NCBI GenBank assembly: GCA_947628655.1
Contig: CANRAS010000003.1
Span: 105,766-169,765, forward strand
Direction: 5' to 3'
DNA from: an uncultured Clostridia bacterium
GTDB taxonomy: Bacteria > Bacillota > Clostridia > Oscillospirales > Ruminococcaceae
Length of the DNA: 64,000 nucleotides
Positions within the stretch are counted from its first letter, which is position 1. Every line of letters begins with the position of its first letter. The notes beneath the pieces were generated by a model, which was given only the letters and a program-made list of their open reading frames with translations, was not told where the DNA came from and did no database searches. Position numbers and translations under genes: made by a program. Of the stretch, positions 9,990 through 20,379 are shown piece by piece.

Positions 9990-11972
9990 ATGGCAAAAGA
10001 AAATAACTATAACGATTTAAAGGCGCTTAAAGGACCCGATCAGGTTCGCCTGCGCCCTGCGGTAATATTCGGTTCGGACAGCGTAGAGGGCTGCCGTCAT
10101 TCGGTCTTTGAGATAATCTCAAATTCGATAGACGAGGCGCGCGAGGGCTTTGGAAAGAAGATAATCATTACGCTTTTCAGGGACGGCTCCGTTGAAGTGG
10201 AAGATTTCGGCAGAGGAATACCGATAGATTATAATAAAACCGAAGGAAAATACAATTGGGAACTTGCGTTCTGCACGCTGTACGCGGGCGGAAAGTACGA
10301 CAATAACAGCGGTGAAAACTACACCTACGCATTAGGGTTAAACGGCTTAGGGTTGTGCGCAACGCAGTTTGCAAGCGAGTATATGGACGTTGAAAGCTGC
10401 AACGGAACGTGGAAATACACGCTCCGCTTTGAAAAGGGATTTAACGTTTCCGACAGCGACAAGGGGTTTACTCGTTCAAAATGCACGAACAGCGGTACTA
10501 AGATACATTGGAAACCCGACCTTGAAGTTTTTACAGACATAGAAATCGGCACGGAATATCTCGACGATATGCTCCGCCGACAGGCTGTCGTAAACGGCGG
10601 AGTGGAGTTTCTGCGCCGCGCGGAAAACGACGATGGCGAGTTTGACGAAAAGACGTTTCTTTATAACGACGGCATATTTGATTATTTAAAGGAAACAGTC
10701 GGCGACAGTTCCATAACCACGCCTCAGTATTGGCAGGCTCAGCGCCAAGGGCGCGACCGCGAAGACAAGGAAGAGTATAAACTGAAAATGAACGTTGCGT
10801 TCACGTTTTCCAAAGAACTGCACTTCATAGAGCATTATCACAATTCCTCGTGGCTTGAACACGGCGGAAGTCCCGATGACGCGATGAAACGCGCGTTTCT
10901 GTCGCAGATAGACAGCTATCTGAAAACGAACAACAAGTATAACAAGGGCGAAAAGTCCGTAAAATGGGACGATATTTCGGACTGCCTTGTGTTTATATCC
11001 TCGAATTTCTCGACGCAGGCAAGCTACGCCAACCAGACGAAGAAAGCGATAACGAACGTTTTCATAAAGGACGCGATGACAGATTGGCTTAAACATCAGA
11101 TTGAGGTATATTTCCTTGAAAATCCCGATGAGGCGGTTAAAATAGCGGAGCGCGTTCTCGTGAACAAGCGTTCGCGCGAAAACGCCGAGAAAGTCCGCTC
11201 GGCAAGCATAGCGAACCTCTCCGCGAAAATCGACCTCACAAACCGCATAGATAAGTTTGTCGATTGCCGAAGCCGCGATGTTTCGCGCCGCGAGGTATAT
11301 ATCGTCGAGGGAGATTCGGCACTCGGTTCTGTAAAACTCGCGCGCGACGCAGATTTTCAAGCGGTAATTCCCGTCCGCGGGAAAATCTTAAACTGCCTTA
11401 AAGCAAGCTATGATAAGATTTTCAAGTCCGAAATAATTACGAACTTGATAAAAGTCTTGGGCTGCGGGGTTGAAGTCAAGTCAAAGCTGAATAAAAACCT
11501 CAATTCGTTTAATATAGAAAACCTGCGCTGGAGCAAGGTCATAATCTGCACGGATGCCGATGTGGACGGCTATCAGATACGCACGCTGATACTGACGATG
11601 ATACAGGTGCTGTGTCCTACGCTTATTGAACGCGGATATGTTTATATCGCGGAATCTCCGCTTTATGAAATAAACTGCGGACAGGATACCTATTTTGCGT
11701 ATACCGAACCCGAAAAAATGCGGATTATGGAAAAAATCGGCGATAAGAAATACAAGATACAGCGTTCAAAAGGTTTGGGCGAAAACGACCCCGATATGAT
11801 GAGCCTTACAACGATGAACCCCAAAACGCGGCGGCTTATCAAGGTAACTCTTGCCGACGCGGAAAAGACAAGAAAGATGTTCGACTTGCTGTTAGGCAAC
11901 GACCTTGACGGGCGCAAGGAGTTTATCTGCGAAAACGGCAGCCGTTATCTTGATACGGCGGACATTATGTAA
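9990..11972 (+). CDS. Divergent type IIA topoisomerase subunit B (ParE/GyrB-like)
   Basis: This 660-residue protein has the GHKL ATPase with catalytic E41 in EIISNSIDEA, a GLNGLG loop, and a TOPRIM domain with VEGDSALGS and the metal-binding DADVDGYQIRTL. It departs from standard GyrB/ParE: the usual RPGMYIG segment reads RPAVIFG, EGDSAGG reads EGDSALG, and DADVDGAHI reads DADVDGYQI. It probably supplies the ATPase and metal site of a heterotetramer with the next gene. Whether it acts as topoisomerase IV or as an extra, specialised enzyme cannot be told here. Confidence 0.88.
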   Translation: MAKENNYNDLKALKGPDQVRLRPAVIFGSDSVEGCRHSVFEIISNSIDEAREGFGKKIIITLFRDGSVEVEDFGRGIPIDYNKTEGKYNWELAFCTLYAGGKYDNNSGENYTYALGLNGLGLCATQFASEYMDVESCNGTWKYTLRFEKGFNVSDSDKGFTRSKCTNSGTKIHWKPDLEVFTDIEIGTEYLDDMLRRQAVVNGGVEFLRRAENDDGEFDEKTFLYNDGIFDYLKETVGDSSITTPQYWQAQRQGRDREDKEEYKLKMNVAFTFSKELHFIEHYHNSSWLEHGGSPDDAMKRAFLSQIDSYLKTNNKYNKGEKSVKWDDISDCLVFISSNFSTQASYANQTKKAITNVFIKDAMTDWLKHQIEVYFLENPDEAVKIAERVLVNKRSRENAEKVRSASIANLSAKIDLTNRIDKFVDCRSRDVSRREVYIVEGDSALGSVKLARDADFQAVIPVRGKILNCLKASYDKIFKSEIITNLIKVLGCGVEVKSKLNKNLNSFNIENLRWSKVIICTDADVDGYQIRTLILTMIQVLCPTLIERGYVYIAESPLYEINCGQDTYFAYTEPEKMRIMEKIGDKKYKIQRSKGLGENDPDMMSLTTMNPKTRRLIKVTLADAEKTRKMFDLLLGNDLDGRKEFICENGSRYLDTADIM

Positions 11973-12021
11973 TATATAAATTCACCGCCAAACGGCGAAT
12001 TTCTCAAAAACAGAGGAGATT

Positions 12022-14244
12022 ATGAAGAAAAAGACAGTAAAAAAGACCGAGCGGTCCGCTCCGAACGCGTATATTGAAAATTCGGGAAAGGTCATAGAAA
12101 CCGACATTGCGAGTACGCTTGAGGAGAATTATATGCCCTACGCGATGAGCGTTATCGTGTCCCGCGCTCTCCCCGAAATAGACGGTTTCAAGCCCTCGCA
12201 TAGGAAATTGCTTTATACGATGTATAAAATGGGGCTTTTAAAAGGCGAACGCACGAAGTCCGCGAACATAGTCGGTCAGACAATGCGCCTGAACCCGCAC
12301 GGCGACCAGGCGATTTATGAAACAATGGTGCGCCTTGCAAGCGGAAACGAGGCTCTTCTTCACCCGTATGTGGACAGCAAAGGCAACTTCGGCAAAGCGT
12401 ACAGCCGAGATATGAAGTTCGCCGCGAGCCGTTATACAGAGGCGAAACTCGCCGAAATAAGCACGGAGCTTTTCGCGGAAATAGACAAGGACGCCGTTGA
12501 TATGGTGCCGAATTACGACAACACAATGACCGAACCGAGCCTGTTTCCCGTGCGTTTCCCCGCGATTTTGGTAAACTCAAACTTCGGTCTTGCCGTTTCA
12601 ATGGCAAGCAGTATATGTTCGTTTAATCTCGCGGAAATATGCGAAACAACGGCGGCGCTTATTAAAAATCCCGAACATAACGCGCTTTCAACCCTAAAGG
12701 GTCCCGATTTTCCCGGCGGCGGGTACATCGTTTACGACGAGGGGGAAATGGAGAAAATCTACAGAACGGGTGTAGGCGCGGTGAAAGTCCGCGCAAAGTA
12801 TAATTTTGATAAAGACGCCCGCTGCATAGAGGTAACGGAAATTCCTCCCACAACGTCGGTTGAGGCGATAATCGACCGTATTGTTGATTTGGGCAAGGAC
12901 GGCAAGATAAAGGAAATCTCGGACGCGCGCGACGAAACGGATATTTCGGGACTGCGCCTTACAATCGACATAAAAAAAGGCTATGACCCCGACGCGGTTA
13001 TGGCAAAGCTGTTTAAACTCACGCCATTGCAGGAGAATTTCAACTGTAACTTTAATGTACTGATAGCGGGTACGCCGCGCGTTATGGGCGTTTACGAAAT
13101 ATTAAGCGAGTGGACGGACTTTCGCCGCGAGTGCATAAAACGCCGAATTTACTTTGAACTCGGCAAGAACAAGGAAAAACTTCACCTGCTGTTGGGACTT
13201 AAAAAAATCCTGCTTGATATAGACAAGGCGATAGTGATAATCCGCGAAACGGAAGAAGAGGCGGAGGTCGTTCCAAACCTTATGATAGGTTTCGGAATTG
13301 ACGAACAGCAGGCGGAATACGTCGCGGAGATAAAACTGCGCCACATCAACCGCGAGTATATCCTAAAGCGCACCGAAGAAACCGATAAGCTGACAGAGGA
13401 AATAGCGCAAATGGAAGATGTGCTGAGTTCTCCGAAGAAGATAGATAACATAATAATAAAAGAACTCAAAGAGGTTTCCGAAAAGTACTCCGCGCCGCGC
13501 CGAACGCAATTCCTGTATGACGTTGCAGAGGACGCGGTTTTGGAGGAGGAACAGCCCGAAAGCTACCCCGTAAACGTATTCTTCACGCGCGAGGGCTATT
13601 TTAAACAGATAACCCCGAAGTCGCTTAGAATGTCAAGCGAGCAGAAACTTAAAGAAAACGACGAGATAATCTTCACCGCGGAAGTTTCCAGCAACAGCGA
13701 ACTGTTGTTCTTTACCGATAAATTCAAGTGTTATAAATCACGGTGCGCGGATTTTCCCGAAACAAAAGCGTCCGTTATGGGCGATTACGTTCCCGCGAAA
13801 TTGGGAATGGAGGACGGCGAAACACCGATATATATGGCGGTTACAGAAAACTTTTCCGAAACGCTCGTAATTTTCTTCAAAAACGGAAAGTGCGCCAAAA
13901 TTCCGCTTTCGTCGTATGAAACGAAAACAAAGCGCAAATTGCTTTTAAACGCGTATTCCGATTTGTCGCCCGTTGTGGCGATGTTTACGATTGCAAACGA
14001 CTGCGACTTCGTGCTGAAATCAACAGCGGGCAAGGTCATTCTGTTCAACACCGCGCTTATTCTTGCGAAGTCAGCGCGCGATACGCAGGGAGTACAAGTA
14101 ATGCGCCTGACGAAAGCCGAACTCGCCTGCGCGTATTCAGCGGACAGCGTTGAGGTTGAAAACATCGAGCAGTTCAGAATTAAAAACGTTCCCGCCGCGG
14201 GAATAATGTCCGACGGCGATATTGACCAGATAAGATTAGCGTGA
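12022..14244 (+). CDS. Divergent type IIA topoisomerase subunit A (ParC/GyrA-like)
   Basis: This 740-residue protein is the DNA-cleaving partner. The catalytic tyrosine is Y138 in ASRYTEAKL, and the quinolone-region equivalent reads NPHGDQAIYE. A C-terminal beta-pinwheel-like region (about 510-740) is present, but the GyrA box QRRGGKG is absent, so wrapping activity like that of gyrase is unlikely. A hairpin at 11978-12002 sits in the 49-base gap to subunit B. The ATG at 12022 follows CAGAGGAG. Confidence 0.88.
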   Translation: MKKKTVKKTERSAPNAYIENSGKVIETDIASTLEENYMPYAMSVIVSRALPEIDGFKPSHRKLLYTMYKMGLLKGERTKSANIVGQTMRLNPHGDQAIYETMVRLASGNEALLHPYVDSKGNFGKAYSRDMKFAASRYTEAKLAEISTELFAEIDKDAVDMVPNYDNTMTEPSLFPVRFPAILVNSNFGLAVSMASSICSFNLAEICETTAALIKNPEHNALSTLKGPDFPGGGYIVYDEGEMEKIYRTGVGAVKVRAKYNFDKDARCIEVTEIPPTTSVEAIIDRIVDLGKDGKIKEISDARDETDISGLRLTIDIKKGYDPDAVMAKLFKLTPLQENFNCNFNVLIAGTPRVMGVYEILSEWTDFRRECIKRRIYFELGKNKEKLHLLLGLKKILLDIDKAIVIIRETEEEAEVVPNLMIGFGIDEQQAEYVAEIKLRHINREYILKRTEETDKLTEEIAQMEDVLSSPKKIDNIIIKELKEVSEKYSAPRRTQFLYDVAEDAVLEEEQPESYPVNVFFTREGYFKQITPKSLRMSSEQKLKENDEIIFTAEVSSNSELLFFTDKFKCYKSRCADFPETKASVMGDYVPAKLGMEDGETPIYMAVTENFSETLVIFFKNGKCAKIPLSSYETKTKRKLLLNAYSDLSPVVAMFTIANDCDFVLKSTAGKVILFNTALILAKSARDTQGVQVMRLTKAELACAYSADSVEVENIEQFRIKNVPAAGIMSDGDIDQIRLA

Positions 14245-14281
14245 AAACGCGGAAAATAAAAACAAACGGAGGAATTAAATT

Positions 14282-15952
14282 ATGCTTACCGATATTGAGA
14301 TTGCACAGCAGGCAAAGATGATGAAGATAGGGCAGATTGCCGAAAAACTCGGAATTTCGGAGGACGAGTTAGAGCCTTACGGACATTATAAAGCGAAACT
14401 GTCGCAAAAACTGTTCGACCGTGTAAAGGATAACAAGGACGGCAAACTTATACTTGTAACGGCAATTAACCCCACTCCCGCGGGCGAGGGCAAAACGACG
14501 ACTTCCGTCGGACTTTGCGAGGGTATGAATAAGATAGGCAAGAAAACGTGCGTAGCCCTGCGCGAACCGTCGTTAGGTCCCGTGTTCGGAATAAAGGGCG
14601 GCGCGGCAGGCGGAGGTTATTCGCAGGTCGTGCCTATGGAGGATATAAACCTGCATTTTACGGGGGATATGCACGCGATAACGGCGGCGAATAATCTCTT
14701 AGCCGCAATGATTGACAACCACATTCAGCAGGGAAACGAACTTAATATAGACGTTCGCCGTATTCTTTTCAAGCGCTGTCTTGATATGAACGACCGCGCG
14801 CTCAGAAACTGCGTAGTCGGAATGGGAGGAAAGGCGAACGGCGTTCCGCGCGAGGACCATTTCCAGATAACCGTTGCAAGCGAGATAATGGCAATTCTCT
14901 GCCTTGCGACCGATTTGAACGATTTAAAACGCCGTTTGGGAAATATTCTGATAGGCTATACGAATGACAATAAACCTCTGTTCGCAAGGGATTTGAAAGC
15001 CGTCGGAGCAATGACCGCATTGCTGCGCGACGCGATAAATCCGAACCTTGTGCAGACGCTTGAAAATAACCCCGCGATAATCCACGGCGGACCTTTCGCG
15101 AATATCGCGCACGGCTGCAATTCCGTAAGAGCGACCAAACTCGCGCTTAAACTTTCGGATTATGTAGTCACGGAGGCGGGATTTGGCAGCGACCTCGGCG
15201 CGGAAAAGTTCTTTGACATCAAATGCCGTACGGCGGGTCTGAAACCCGACTGCGTTGTACTTGTAGCTACCATCAGAGCGCTGAAATACAACGGCGGCGT
15301 CGCGAAAGCCGACCTTGCGAAAGAGAATGTCGAGGCTCTCCAAAAGGGAATTGTAAATCTCGGCGTACATATTGAAAATATGCGCGCTTTCGGCGTTCCT
15401 GTCGTTGTCGCAATCAACCATTTTGCAACGGATACGGACGCGGAAATAGAACTTGTCCGTAAATTCTGCCAGAAGATGGTCGTAAAAGTCGCGTTCTCCG
15501 ACGTTTTCGCAAAGGGAGGAGAAGGCGCAGTTGAACTCGCGGAGGAAGTAGTCAGCGCGATTGACGACGAGATGAGCAGTTTCGCGCCGATTTACGACGA
15601 AAAGCTGACTATCAAAGAAAAACTTGAGATAGTCGCCACAAAGATATACCGCGCCGACGGCGTTGTCTATACCGCCAAAGCGGATAAGGCAATACGCGAG
15701 ATAGAAGAACTCGGTCTTGACAGAGTGCCTATCTGCGTAGCGAAAACGCAGTATTCTCTGTCGGATAACCCGACAATGCTCGGCAAGCCTACGGGTTTCA
15801 AGATAACGGTAAGCGACGTTCGCGCAAGTTCGGGCGCGGGATTTGTAGTAATCTATACGGGCGATATTATGACGATGCCGGGACTTCCGAAAGTTCCGTC
15901 CGCGGAGAAAATAGACGTCGATGAAAACGGCGTAATATCGGGGCTTTTCTAA
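14282..15952 (+). CDS. fhs: Formate--tetrahydrofolate ligase
   Basis: Fhs makes 10-formyltetrahydrofolate from formate, THF and ATP, supplying the one-carbon units used by purN and AICAR formylation in purine synthesis. The P-loop [10 protein letters not shown] and the family blocks [20 protein letters not shown] and [10 protein letters not shown] are intact, and the length of 556 residues is normal. GGAGGAATTAAATT precedes the ATG. The stop overlaps tsaE by one base. Confidence 0.97.
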   Translation: MLTDIEIAQQAKMMKIGQIAEKLGISEDELEPYGHYKAKLSQKLFDRVKDNKDGKLILVTAINPTPAGEGKTTTSVGLCEGMNKIGKKTCVALREPSLGPVFGIKGGAAGGGYSQVVPMEDINLHFTGDMHAITAANNLLAAMIDNHIQQGNELNIDVRRILFKRCLDMNDRALRNCVVGMGGKANGVPREDHFQITVASEIMAILCLATDLNDLKRRLGNILIGYTNDNKPLFARDLKAVGAMTALLRDAINPNLVQTLENNPAIIHGGPFANIAHGCNSVRATKLALKLSDYVVTEAGFGSDLGAEKFFDIKCRTAGLKPDCVVLVATIRALKYNGGVAKADLAKENVEALQKGIVNLGVHIENMRAFGVPVVVAINHFATDTDAEIELVRKFCQKMVVKVAFSDVFAKGGEGAVELAEEVVSAIDDEMSSFAPIYDEKLTIKEKLEIVATKIYRADGVVYTAKADKAIREIEELGLDRVPICVAKTQYSLSDNPTMLGKPTGFKITVSDVRASSGAGFVVIYTGDIMTMPGLPKVPSAEKIDVDENGVISGLF

Positions 15953-16380
15953 TGGAATTTGTCACAAAAAGCGAGGAGGAAACGCGAAAGACCGCGCGGG
16001 AAATCGCCGAAAAACTAAAAGCGGGCGACGTTATACTCTACAGCGGAGAAATGGGCGCGGGCAAGACTGCGTTCACAAAAGGCATAGCGGAGTACTTTGA
16101 AACTAAAGAAGAAGTCACAAGTCCCACGTTCGCTTTGATAAACGAATATTTCGGCAAAGTTCCTATCTTCCACTTTGACCTCTATAGAATATCCGATATT
16201 GACGAACTTTACGCGATAGGTTTTTTCGATTATCTCGACCGCGGCGGTATCTTAGCCGTCGAGTGGAGCGAAAATATCCCCGAACTCGCCGAAGAACTTG
16301 ATAACAAAGTTTACATAAACATCGAAAAACTCTCCGAAAACGAGCGCCGAATAACTGTTTCGGGGAAGAATATAACTTGA
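15952..16380 (+). CDS. tsaE: tRNA t6A threonylcarbamoylation ATPase TsaE
   Basis: TsaE is the P-loop ATPase of the complex that installs N6-threonylcarbamoyladenosine at A37 of ANN-decoding tRNAs. This 142-residue protein has Walker A GEMGAGKT (about 32-39) and the family block [12 protein letters not shown] followed by FDLYRI. It starts within the fhs stop (TAATG) and is 11 bases from tsaB, its functional partner. Confidence 0.94.
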   Translation: MEFVTKSEEETRKTAREIAEKLKAGDVILYSGEMGAGKTAFTKGIAEYFETKEEVTSPTFALINEYFGKVPIFHFDLYRISDIDELYAIGFFDYLDRGGILAVEWSENIPELAEELDNKVYINIEKLSENERRITVSGKNIT

Positions 16381-16391
16381 GGTGGTAAGCA

Positions 16392-17090
16392 GTGATTTTG
16401 GGAATAGATTCCTCCGCCATATCGGCAGGGTGCGCTCTCGTGTCCGAGAACAAGTTAGTAGCGGAGCAGTTTTTGAATACGCGCCACACACATTCCGAAA
16501 CGCTTTTGCCGATGATAAGCGGTATGCTGAAAAATGCGCGCGTCGCTTTATCCGAAGTTGATAAAATCGCCGTGACCGCAGGACCGGGTTCGTTTACGGG
16601 TCTGCGAATAGGCATTTCAACCGCCAAAGGACTTGCCAACGCGGCGCATAAACCTTGCACAGCCGTGTCCTCCTTGGAGGCTGTCGCATACAATTTCGTT
16701 TTTACAAGCGGAATAATTTGCGTATGTATGGACGCGCGGCGCAGTCAGTTCTACAACGCGCTGTTCAGGTCGGAAAACGGCGTTATAACGCGCCTGTGCG
16801 ACGACAGAGCGATAAGCGCAGAGGACTTGTCGGCAGAACTTGCACGGCTTTCCGAAAATATTATACTCGCAGGCGACGGCGCAGAACTCGCGCATAAGCT
16901 GACGGAGGAAAAATACACGCTGTCGCCACCGCAGATGCGTTACCCGCGCGGCAGCGGAGTGTGTTACGCGACGATAAACGCTCCGTGTATCTCGCCCGAC
17001 GCGCTTATGCCGCGATATTTGAGAATACCGCAGGCAGAGCGCGAAAGGCTTGCGAAAAATAACAGCGAAGTAAATGAACAGAAAGGTTGA
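16392..17090 (+). CDS. tsaB: tRNA t6A modification protein TsaB
   Basis: TsaB is the non-catalytic ASKHA-fold partner of TsaD in t6A synthesis. The 232-residue protein shows the ILGIDSSA phosphate-1-like start, the [11 protein letters not shown] motif and a variable C-terminal half, as usual in this family. The start is GTG, preceded by GAGGTGGT. The catalytic subunit gene tsaD is not in this window. Confidence 0.92.
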   Translation: MILGIDSSAISAGCALVSENKLVAEQFLNTRHTHSETLLPMISGMLKNARVALSEVDKIAVTAGPGSFTGLRIGISTAKGLANAAHKPCTAVSSLEAVAYNFVFTSGIICVCMDARRSQFYNALFRSENGVITRLCDDRAISAEDLSAELARLSENIILAGDGAELAHKLTEEKYTLSPPQMRYPRGSGVCYATINAPCISPDALMPRYLRIPQAERERLAKNNSEVNEQKG

Positions 17091-17097
17091 GAATATT

Positions 17098-17532
17098 ATG
17101 ATAGCAATAGGGTGTGACCACGGCGGTTATGAATTGAAACTCGCCGTTGAGGAGTATTTGACAAACAGAAAACAGGAGTTTTCGGACTGCGGATGTAACG
17201 GTGAAACAGTTGATTATCCCGACATCGCCGAAAAAGTCTGCAAGAAAATCACGAGCGGAGAATGTGAAAAGGGTATCCTTATCTGCGGTACGGGTATCGG
17301 AATGTCTATGTGCGCGAATAAAGCCGCGGGAATACGCGCGGCGGTCTGCGGCGATACGTTTTCTGCAAAGTTCACGCGGCGGCATAACGACGCAAACGTC
17401 CTTTGTCTGGGCGGACGCGTCACGGGAAAAGGCTTAGCTTTGGAAATAGTCCGCGAATTTCTTGACAACGAATTTGAGGGCGGCAGACACACAGCCCGCC
17501 TTGAAAAAATGAAGAATATGGAGGTAAAGTAA
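17098..17532 (+). CDS. rpiB: Ribose-5-phosphate isomerase B
   Basis: RpiB interconverts ribose-5-phosphate and ribulose-5-phosphate, feeding PRPP synthesis. The protein has [10 protein letters not shown] at the start, the catalytic Cys region [11 protein letters not shown], and [14 protein letters not shown]. An in-frame ATG at 17074 overlaps tsaB, but the family N-terminus [10 protein letters not shown] and an AAAGG site 10-15 bases upstream favour 17098, giving 144 residues. upp follows after one base. Confidence 0.94.
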   Translation: MIAIGCDHGGYELKLAVEEYLTNRKQEFSDCGCNGETVDYPDIAEKVCKKITSGECEKGILICGTGIGMSMCANKAAGIRAAVCGDTFSAKFTRRHNDANVLCLGGRVTGKGLALEIVREFLDNEFEGGRHTARLEKMKNMEVK

Positions 17533-17533
17533 A

Positions 17534-18178
17534 ATGTCCGATTTAGAGAATGTAATAGTCTGCGACCACCCGCTTGTTCAGCATAAAATAACGCTTTTGC
17601 GCGACAAGAATACAGGCTCAAAAGAGTTTAGGGAACTTGTACACGAGATTTCTATGTTTATGTGCTACGAGGCAACGCGCGACCTGCCGTTAAAGGACGT
17701 GCAGATACAAACCCCGCTCGGCGTTCTCGCGGAGTCAAAGGTGATAAGCGGAAGAAAGCTGGCGTTCGTGCCGATAATGCGCGCGGGGCTTGGAATGGTA
17801 GACGGCGCGCTGGCGCTCGTCCCGACGGCAAAAGTAGGTCACGTCGGAATATACCGCGATAAGCAAAACGGCAACACCGCCGCCGATTATTATTGCAAAC
17901 TCCCGTTTGACATAGCAAACCGCGAGGTCGTCGTCCTTGACCTTATGCTCGCGACGGGCGTTTCGGCAATAAAAGCGGTTGACATCGTGAAGAACGCGGG
18001 CGCGAAAAGCGTTAAGTTTATGTGCGTTCTGACTTGCCCCGACGGTGTTTCCGCTCTGCATAAAGTTCACCCCGATGTTCAGATAATCTGCGGAGCGGTG
18101 GATAAAGGACTTAACGAGGAATTGTACATCGTCCCCGGCATAGGCGATGGCGGCGACAGACTTTTCGGTACAAAGTGA
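17534..18178 (+). CDS. upp: Uracil phosphoribosyltransferase
   Basis: Upp converts uracil and PRPP to UMP, a salvage reaction. The 214-residue protein has the PRPP-binding block [14 protein letters not shown] (commonly LDPMLATGGSA) and the uracil-binding C-terminal region [21 protein letters not shown] lies inside the end of rpiB. Both products draw on the ribose-phosphate pool, which may explain their pairing. Confidence 0.95.
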   Translation: MSDLENVIVCDHPLVQHKITLLRDKNTGSKEFRELVHEISMFMCYEATRDLPLKDVQIQTPLGVLAESKVISGRKLAFVPIMRAGLGMVDGALALVPTAKVGHVGIYRDKQNGNTAADYYCKLPFDIANREVVVLDLMLATGVSAIKAVDIVKNAGAKSVKFMCVLTCPDGVSALHKVHPDVQIICGAVDKGLNEELYIVPGIGDGGDRLFGTK

Positions 18179-18222
18179 CTGCCCTTGCGGACAAAGGCAA
18201 AATCGCCCAAATCCGCTAGGTA

Positions 18223-18251
18223 TTGACAACGCTAAAAAAACGTGATATAAT
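18223..18251 (+). promoter_or_regulatory. Sigma-A promoter of recQ
   Basis: A consensus TTGACA and a consensus TATAAT are separated by 17 bases. Transcription should begin near 18258, leaving a leader of about 75 bases. Confidence 0.85.
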
Positions 18252-18277
18252 CAAATAGGTTATATTGCGTAATACAG

Positions 18278-18315
18278 CAAATGACCACAACTTGTTGCGG
18301 TCATTTGTTTTGTTT
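18278..18315 (+). terminator. Terminator-like hairpin in the recQ leader
   Basis: CAAATGACC pairs with GGTCATTTG, with an inner CAAC/TTG extension, and is followed by TTTTGTTT. It lies between the recQ promoter and start codon, so it could act as an attenuator or partial terminator. No antiterminator partner was seen. Confidence 0.5.
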
Positions 18316-18333
18316 AATCTGGGTGGTACATAA

Positions 18334-20172
18334 ATGACGAAAACAGAGGTACTAAGGAAATATTTCGGACATAAAGCGTTTCGCGGCGGTCAGGAACAGT
18401 TAGCGGACAGAATATTAAGCGGCGGCGATTGCCTTGGCGTAATGCCGACAGGCGCGGGAAAATCGGTCTGCTTTCAAGTCCCCGCGCTTATGCTCCCCGG
18501 CACGACTATCGTCATCTCCCCGCTTATCTCGCTTATGCAGGATCAGGTGAACGCTCTCGTGCAGAATGGCATAGAGGCGGCGTGTATTAACAGCGCGATA
18601 ACCTCCGAAGAGTATTTCGCGGTTTGCGGTATGGCACAGCAAGGCAGATTAAAACTGCTTTACGTCGCTCCCGAACGCCTTGAAACGGAGGGTTTCGCAG
18701 GATTGTGTTCGGAACTTGAAATACCGCTTGTCGCCGTTGACGAGGCGCATTGCGTTTCCCATTGGGGACAGGATTTTCGCCCGTCATATCTTAAAATACA
18801 AAGGTTTGTCGAAGAATTGCGCCGCCGTCCCGTAGTAGCGGCGTTCACCGCCACGGCTACCGAAACGGTAAAGCGCGATATTGTGGAACTTTTGGGACTT
18901 CGCGACCCGCTTGTACTGACAACGGGCTTTGACCGCCCAAACCTCAGCTTTGAAGTCCGAACGCCCACGCAGCCCGATGTTGAACTTTTGGATATACTTA
19001 AAGAACACACGGGAAGTGCGATAGTCTATTGCTCAACGCGCAGGAACGTTGAAAAAGTCGCCGACCTTTTACAGCGCAATGAAATCCGCGCGGGAGCATA
19101 CCACGCGGGAATGTCAAAGGAAGAACGCGCCCGCGTGCAGAACGATTTCATCTATGACCGCCTAGACGTGATAGCCGCGACAAACGCGTTCGGAATGGGT
19201 ATTGACAAATCCAACGTTTCGCTTGTCGTGCATTACAATATGCCCAAAGACATTGAAAGCTATTATCAGGAGGCGGGCAGGGCAGGGCGCGACGGCGAAC
19301 CCGCCCGCTGTATATTGTTCTATCGCTATGAAGATGTAAAGCTCGCCGAATATATGATAAACGCAGGACACGAGGAAATCCAACTGTCCGAGCAGGAGCG
19401 CGAAGAACTTATAAGGCGCGATAAAGCGCGTTTGCGTAAAATGCAGGGCTATGCAAATACAACAACGTGCCTGCGCCGATATATACTGAATTACTTCGGC
19501 GAACATACCGACAAGGATTGCGGAAACTGCGGAAATTGCCTTGCAGATTTTGAAACCGTCGATATTACGTTGGAGGCACAGAAGATACTCTCCTGCATAT
19601 TCCGCTTAAAACAGCGCAGATTTCCTTTAGGAAAGCTAAGAGTAAGCCAGATACTTCTGGGCAGTAAGGACAAAAAACTGCTCGAATGGGGTCTTTCGTC
19701 GCTTTCCACATACGGAATAATGAACGGCGAGGACCGTTTCCGCCTGCGCGATATTATCGAATACCTTGAAACGCAGGACTATTTCACGACGGACAACCCT
19801 AAAAATGTGTGCGTCCTTTTGCCGAAAGCGGACGATTTTATAAAGTCAAACGGTCGTATTTTAATGAAATTCAGAAAACAGGCGAAGAAACCCGTTGTTG
19901 TCAATGAAAAAGCGCGGTATAACACGGAAACCCCGCACAGCAACCCCGAATTGTTTGAACGGCTAAGGGGACTTCGCCGAAAACTCGCGGGGGAACTTCA
20001 TGTCCCGCCCTATGTTGTCTTTACGGACGCGTCACTCTGGAGTATGTGCGCGCTCCTGCCGAAAACACAGGACGAGTTTTTAGCCGTGTCGGGAGTAGGT
20101 ACGCGAAAAGCCCAGCAGTTTGGCAAAGTTTTTGTGGAAGAAATTACCAGTTACCTTAACGCTCGGACGTAA
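18334..20172 (+). CDS. recQ: ATP-dependent DNA helicase RecQ
   Basis: RecQ is a 3'-5' DNA helicase that processes recombination and stalled-fork structures. The 612-residue protein has Walker A (PTGAGKSVCFQ), the DEAH box followed by CVSHWGQDFRPSY (the aromatic-rich loop), motif VI GRAGRDG, a four-Cys zinc site ending CGNCGNC, an RQC winged helix and a C-terminal HRDC domain (about 540-612). The start follows GGGTGG. Confidence 0.96.
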   Translation: MTKTEVLRKYFGHKAFRGGQEQLADRILSGGDCLGVMPTGAGKSVCFQVPALMLPGTTIVISPLISLMQDQVNALVQNGIEAACINSAITSEEYFAVCGMAQQGRLKLLYVAPERLETEGFAGLCSELEIPLVAVDEAHCVSHWGQDFRPSYLKIQRFVEELRRRPVVAAFTATATETVKRDIVELLGLRDPLVLTTGFDRPNLSFEVRTPTQPDVELLDILKEHTGSAIVYCSTRRNVEKVADLLQRNEIRAGAYHAGMSKEERARVQNDFIYDRLDVIAATNAFGMGIDKSNVSLVVHYNMPKDIESYYQEAGRAGRDGEPARCILFYRYEDVKLAEYMINAGHEEIQLSEQEREELIRRDKARLRKMQGYANTTTCLRRYILNYFGEHTDKDCGNCGNCLADFETVDITLEAQKILSCIFRLKQRRFPLGKLRVSQILLGSKDKKLLEWGLSSLSTYGIMNGEDRFRLRDIIEYLETQDYFTTDNPKNVCVLLPKADDFIKSNGRILMKFRKQAKKPVVVNEKARYNTETPHSNPELFERLRGLRRKLAGELHVPPYVVFTDASLWSMCALLPKTQDEFLAVSGVGTRKAQQFGKVFVEEITSYLNART

Positions 20173-20229
20173 AGAATTTTCATAGTAAAATTTGTTCAAA
20201 CTGCCAAAAAAATATAATTAAAAACCCCC

Positions 20230-20258
20230 TTGAATTAAACAACAGAATGTGGTACAAT
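20230..20258 (+). promoter_or_regulatory. Promoter of nrdDG with flanking inverted repeat
   Basis: TTGAAT and TACAAT are separated by 17 bases. An ACAACAG/CTGTTGT inverted repeat (20239-20245 and 20276-20282) spans the -10 region and could be an operator. It does not resemble the NrdR box I know. A perfect nine-pair hairpin (TTTACAAAG/CTTTGTAAA) lies further down the leader at 20333-20354, without a T-run. Confidence 0.65.
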
Positions 20259-20379
20259 ATAAAAGTAAGTACAAGCTGTTGTGAATAAGGCACTTCTCTT
20301 TTTCTCCCTTAAATCCCCATGGGAGCGCCGATTTTACAAAGCTCGCTTTGTAAATTAATAAAAGGGGACAGGTTCGGTA

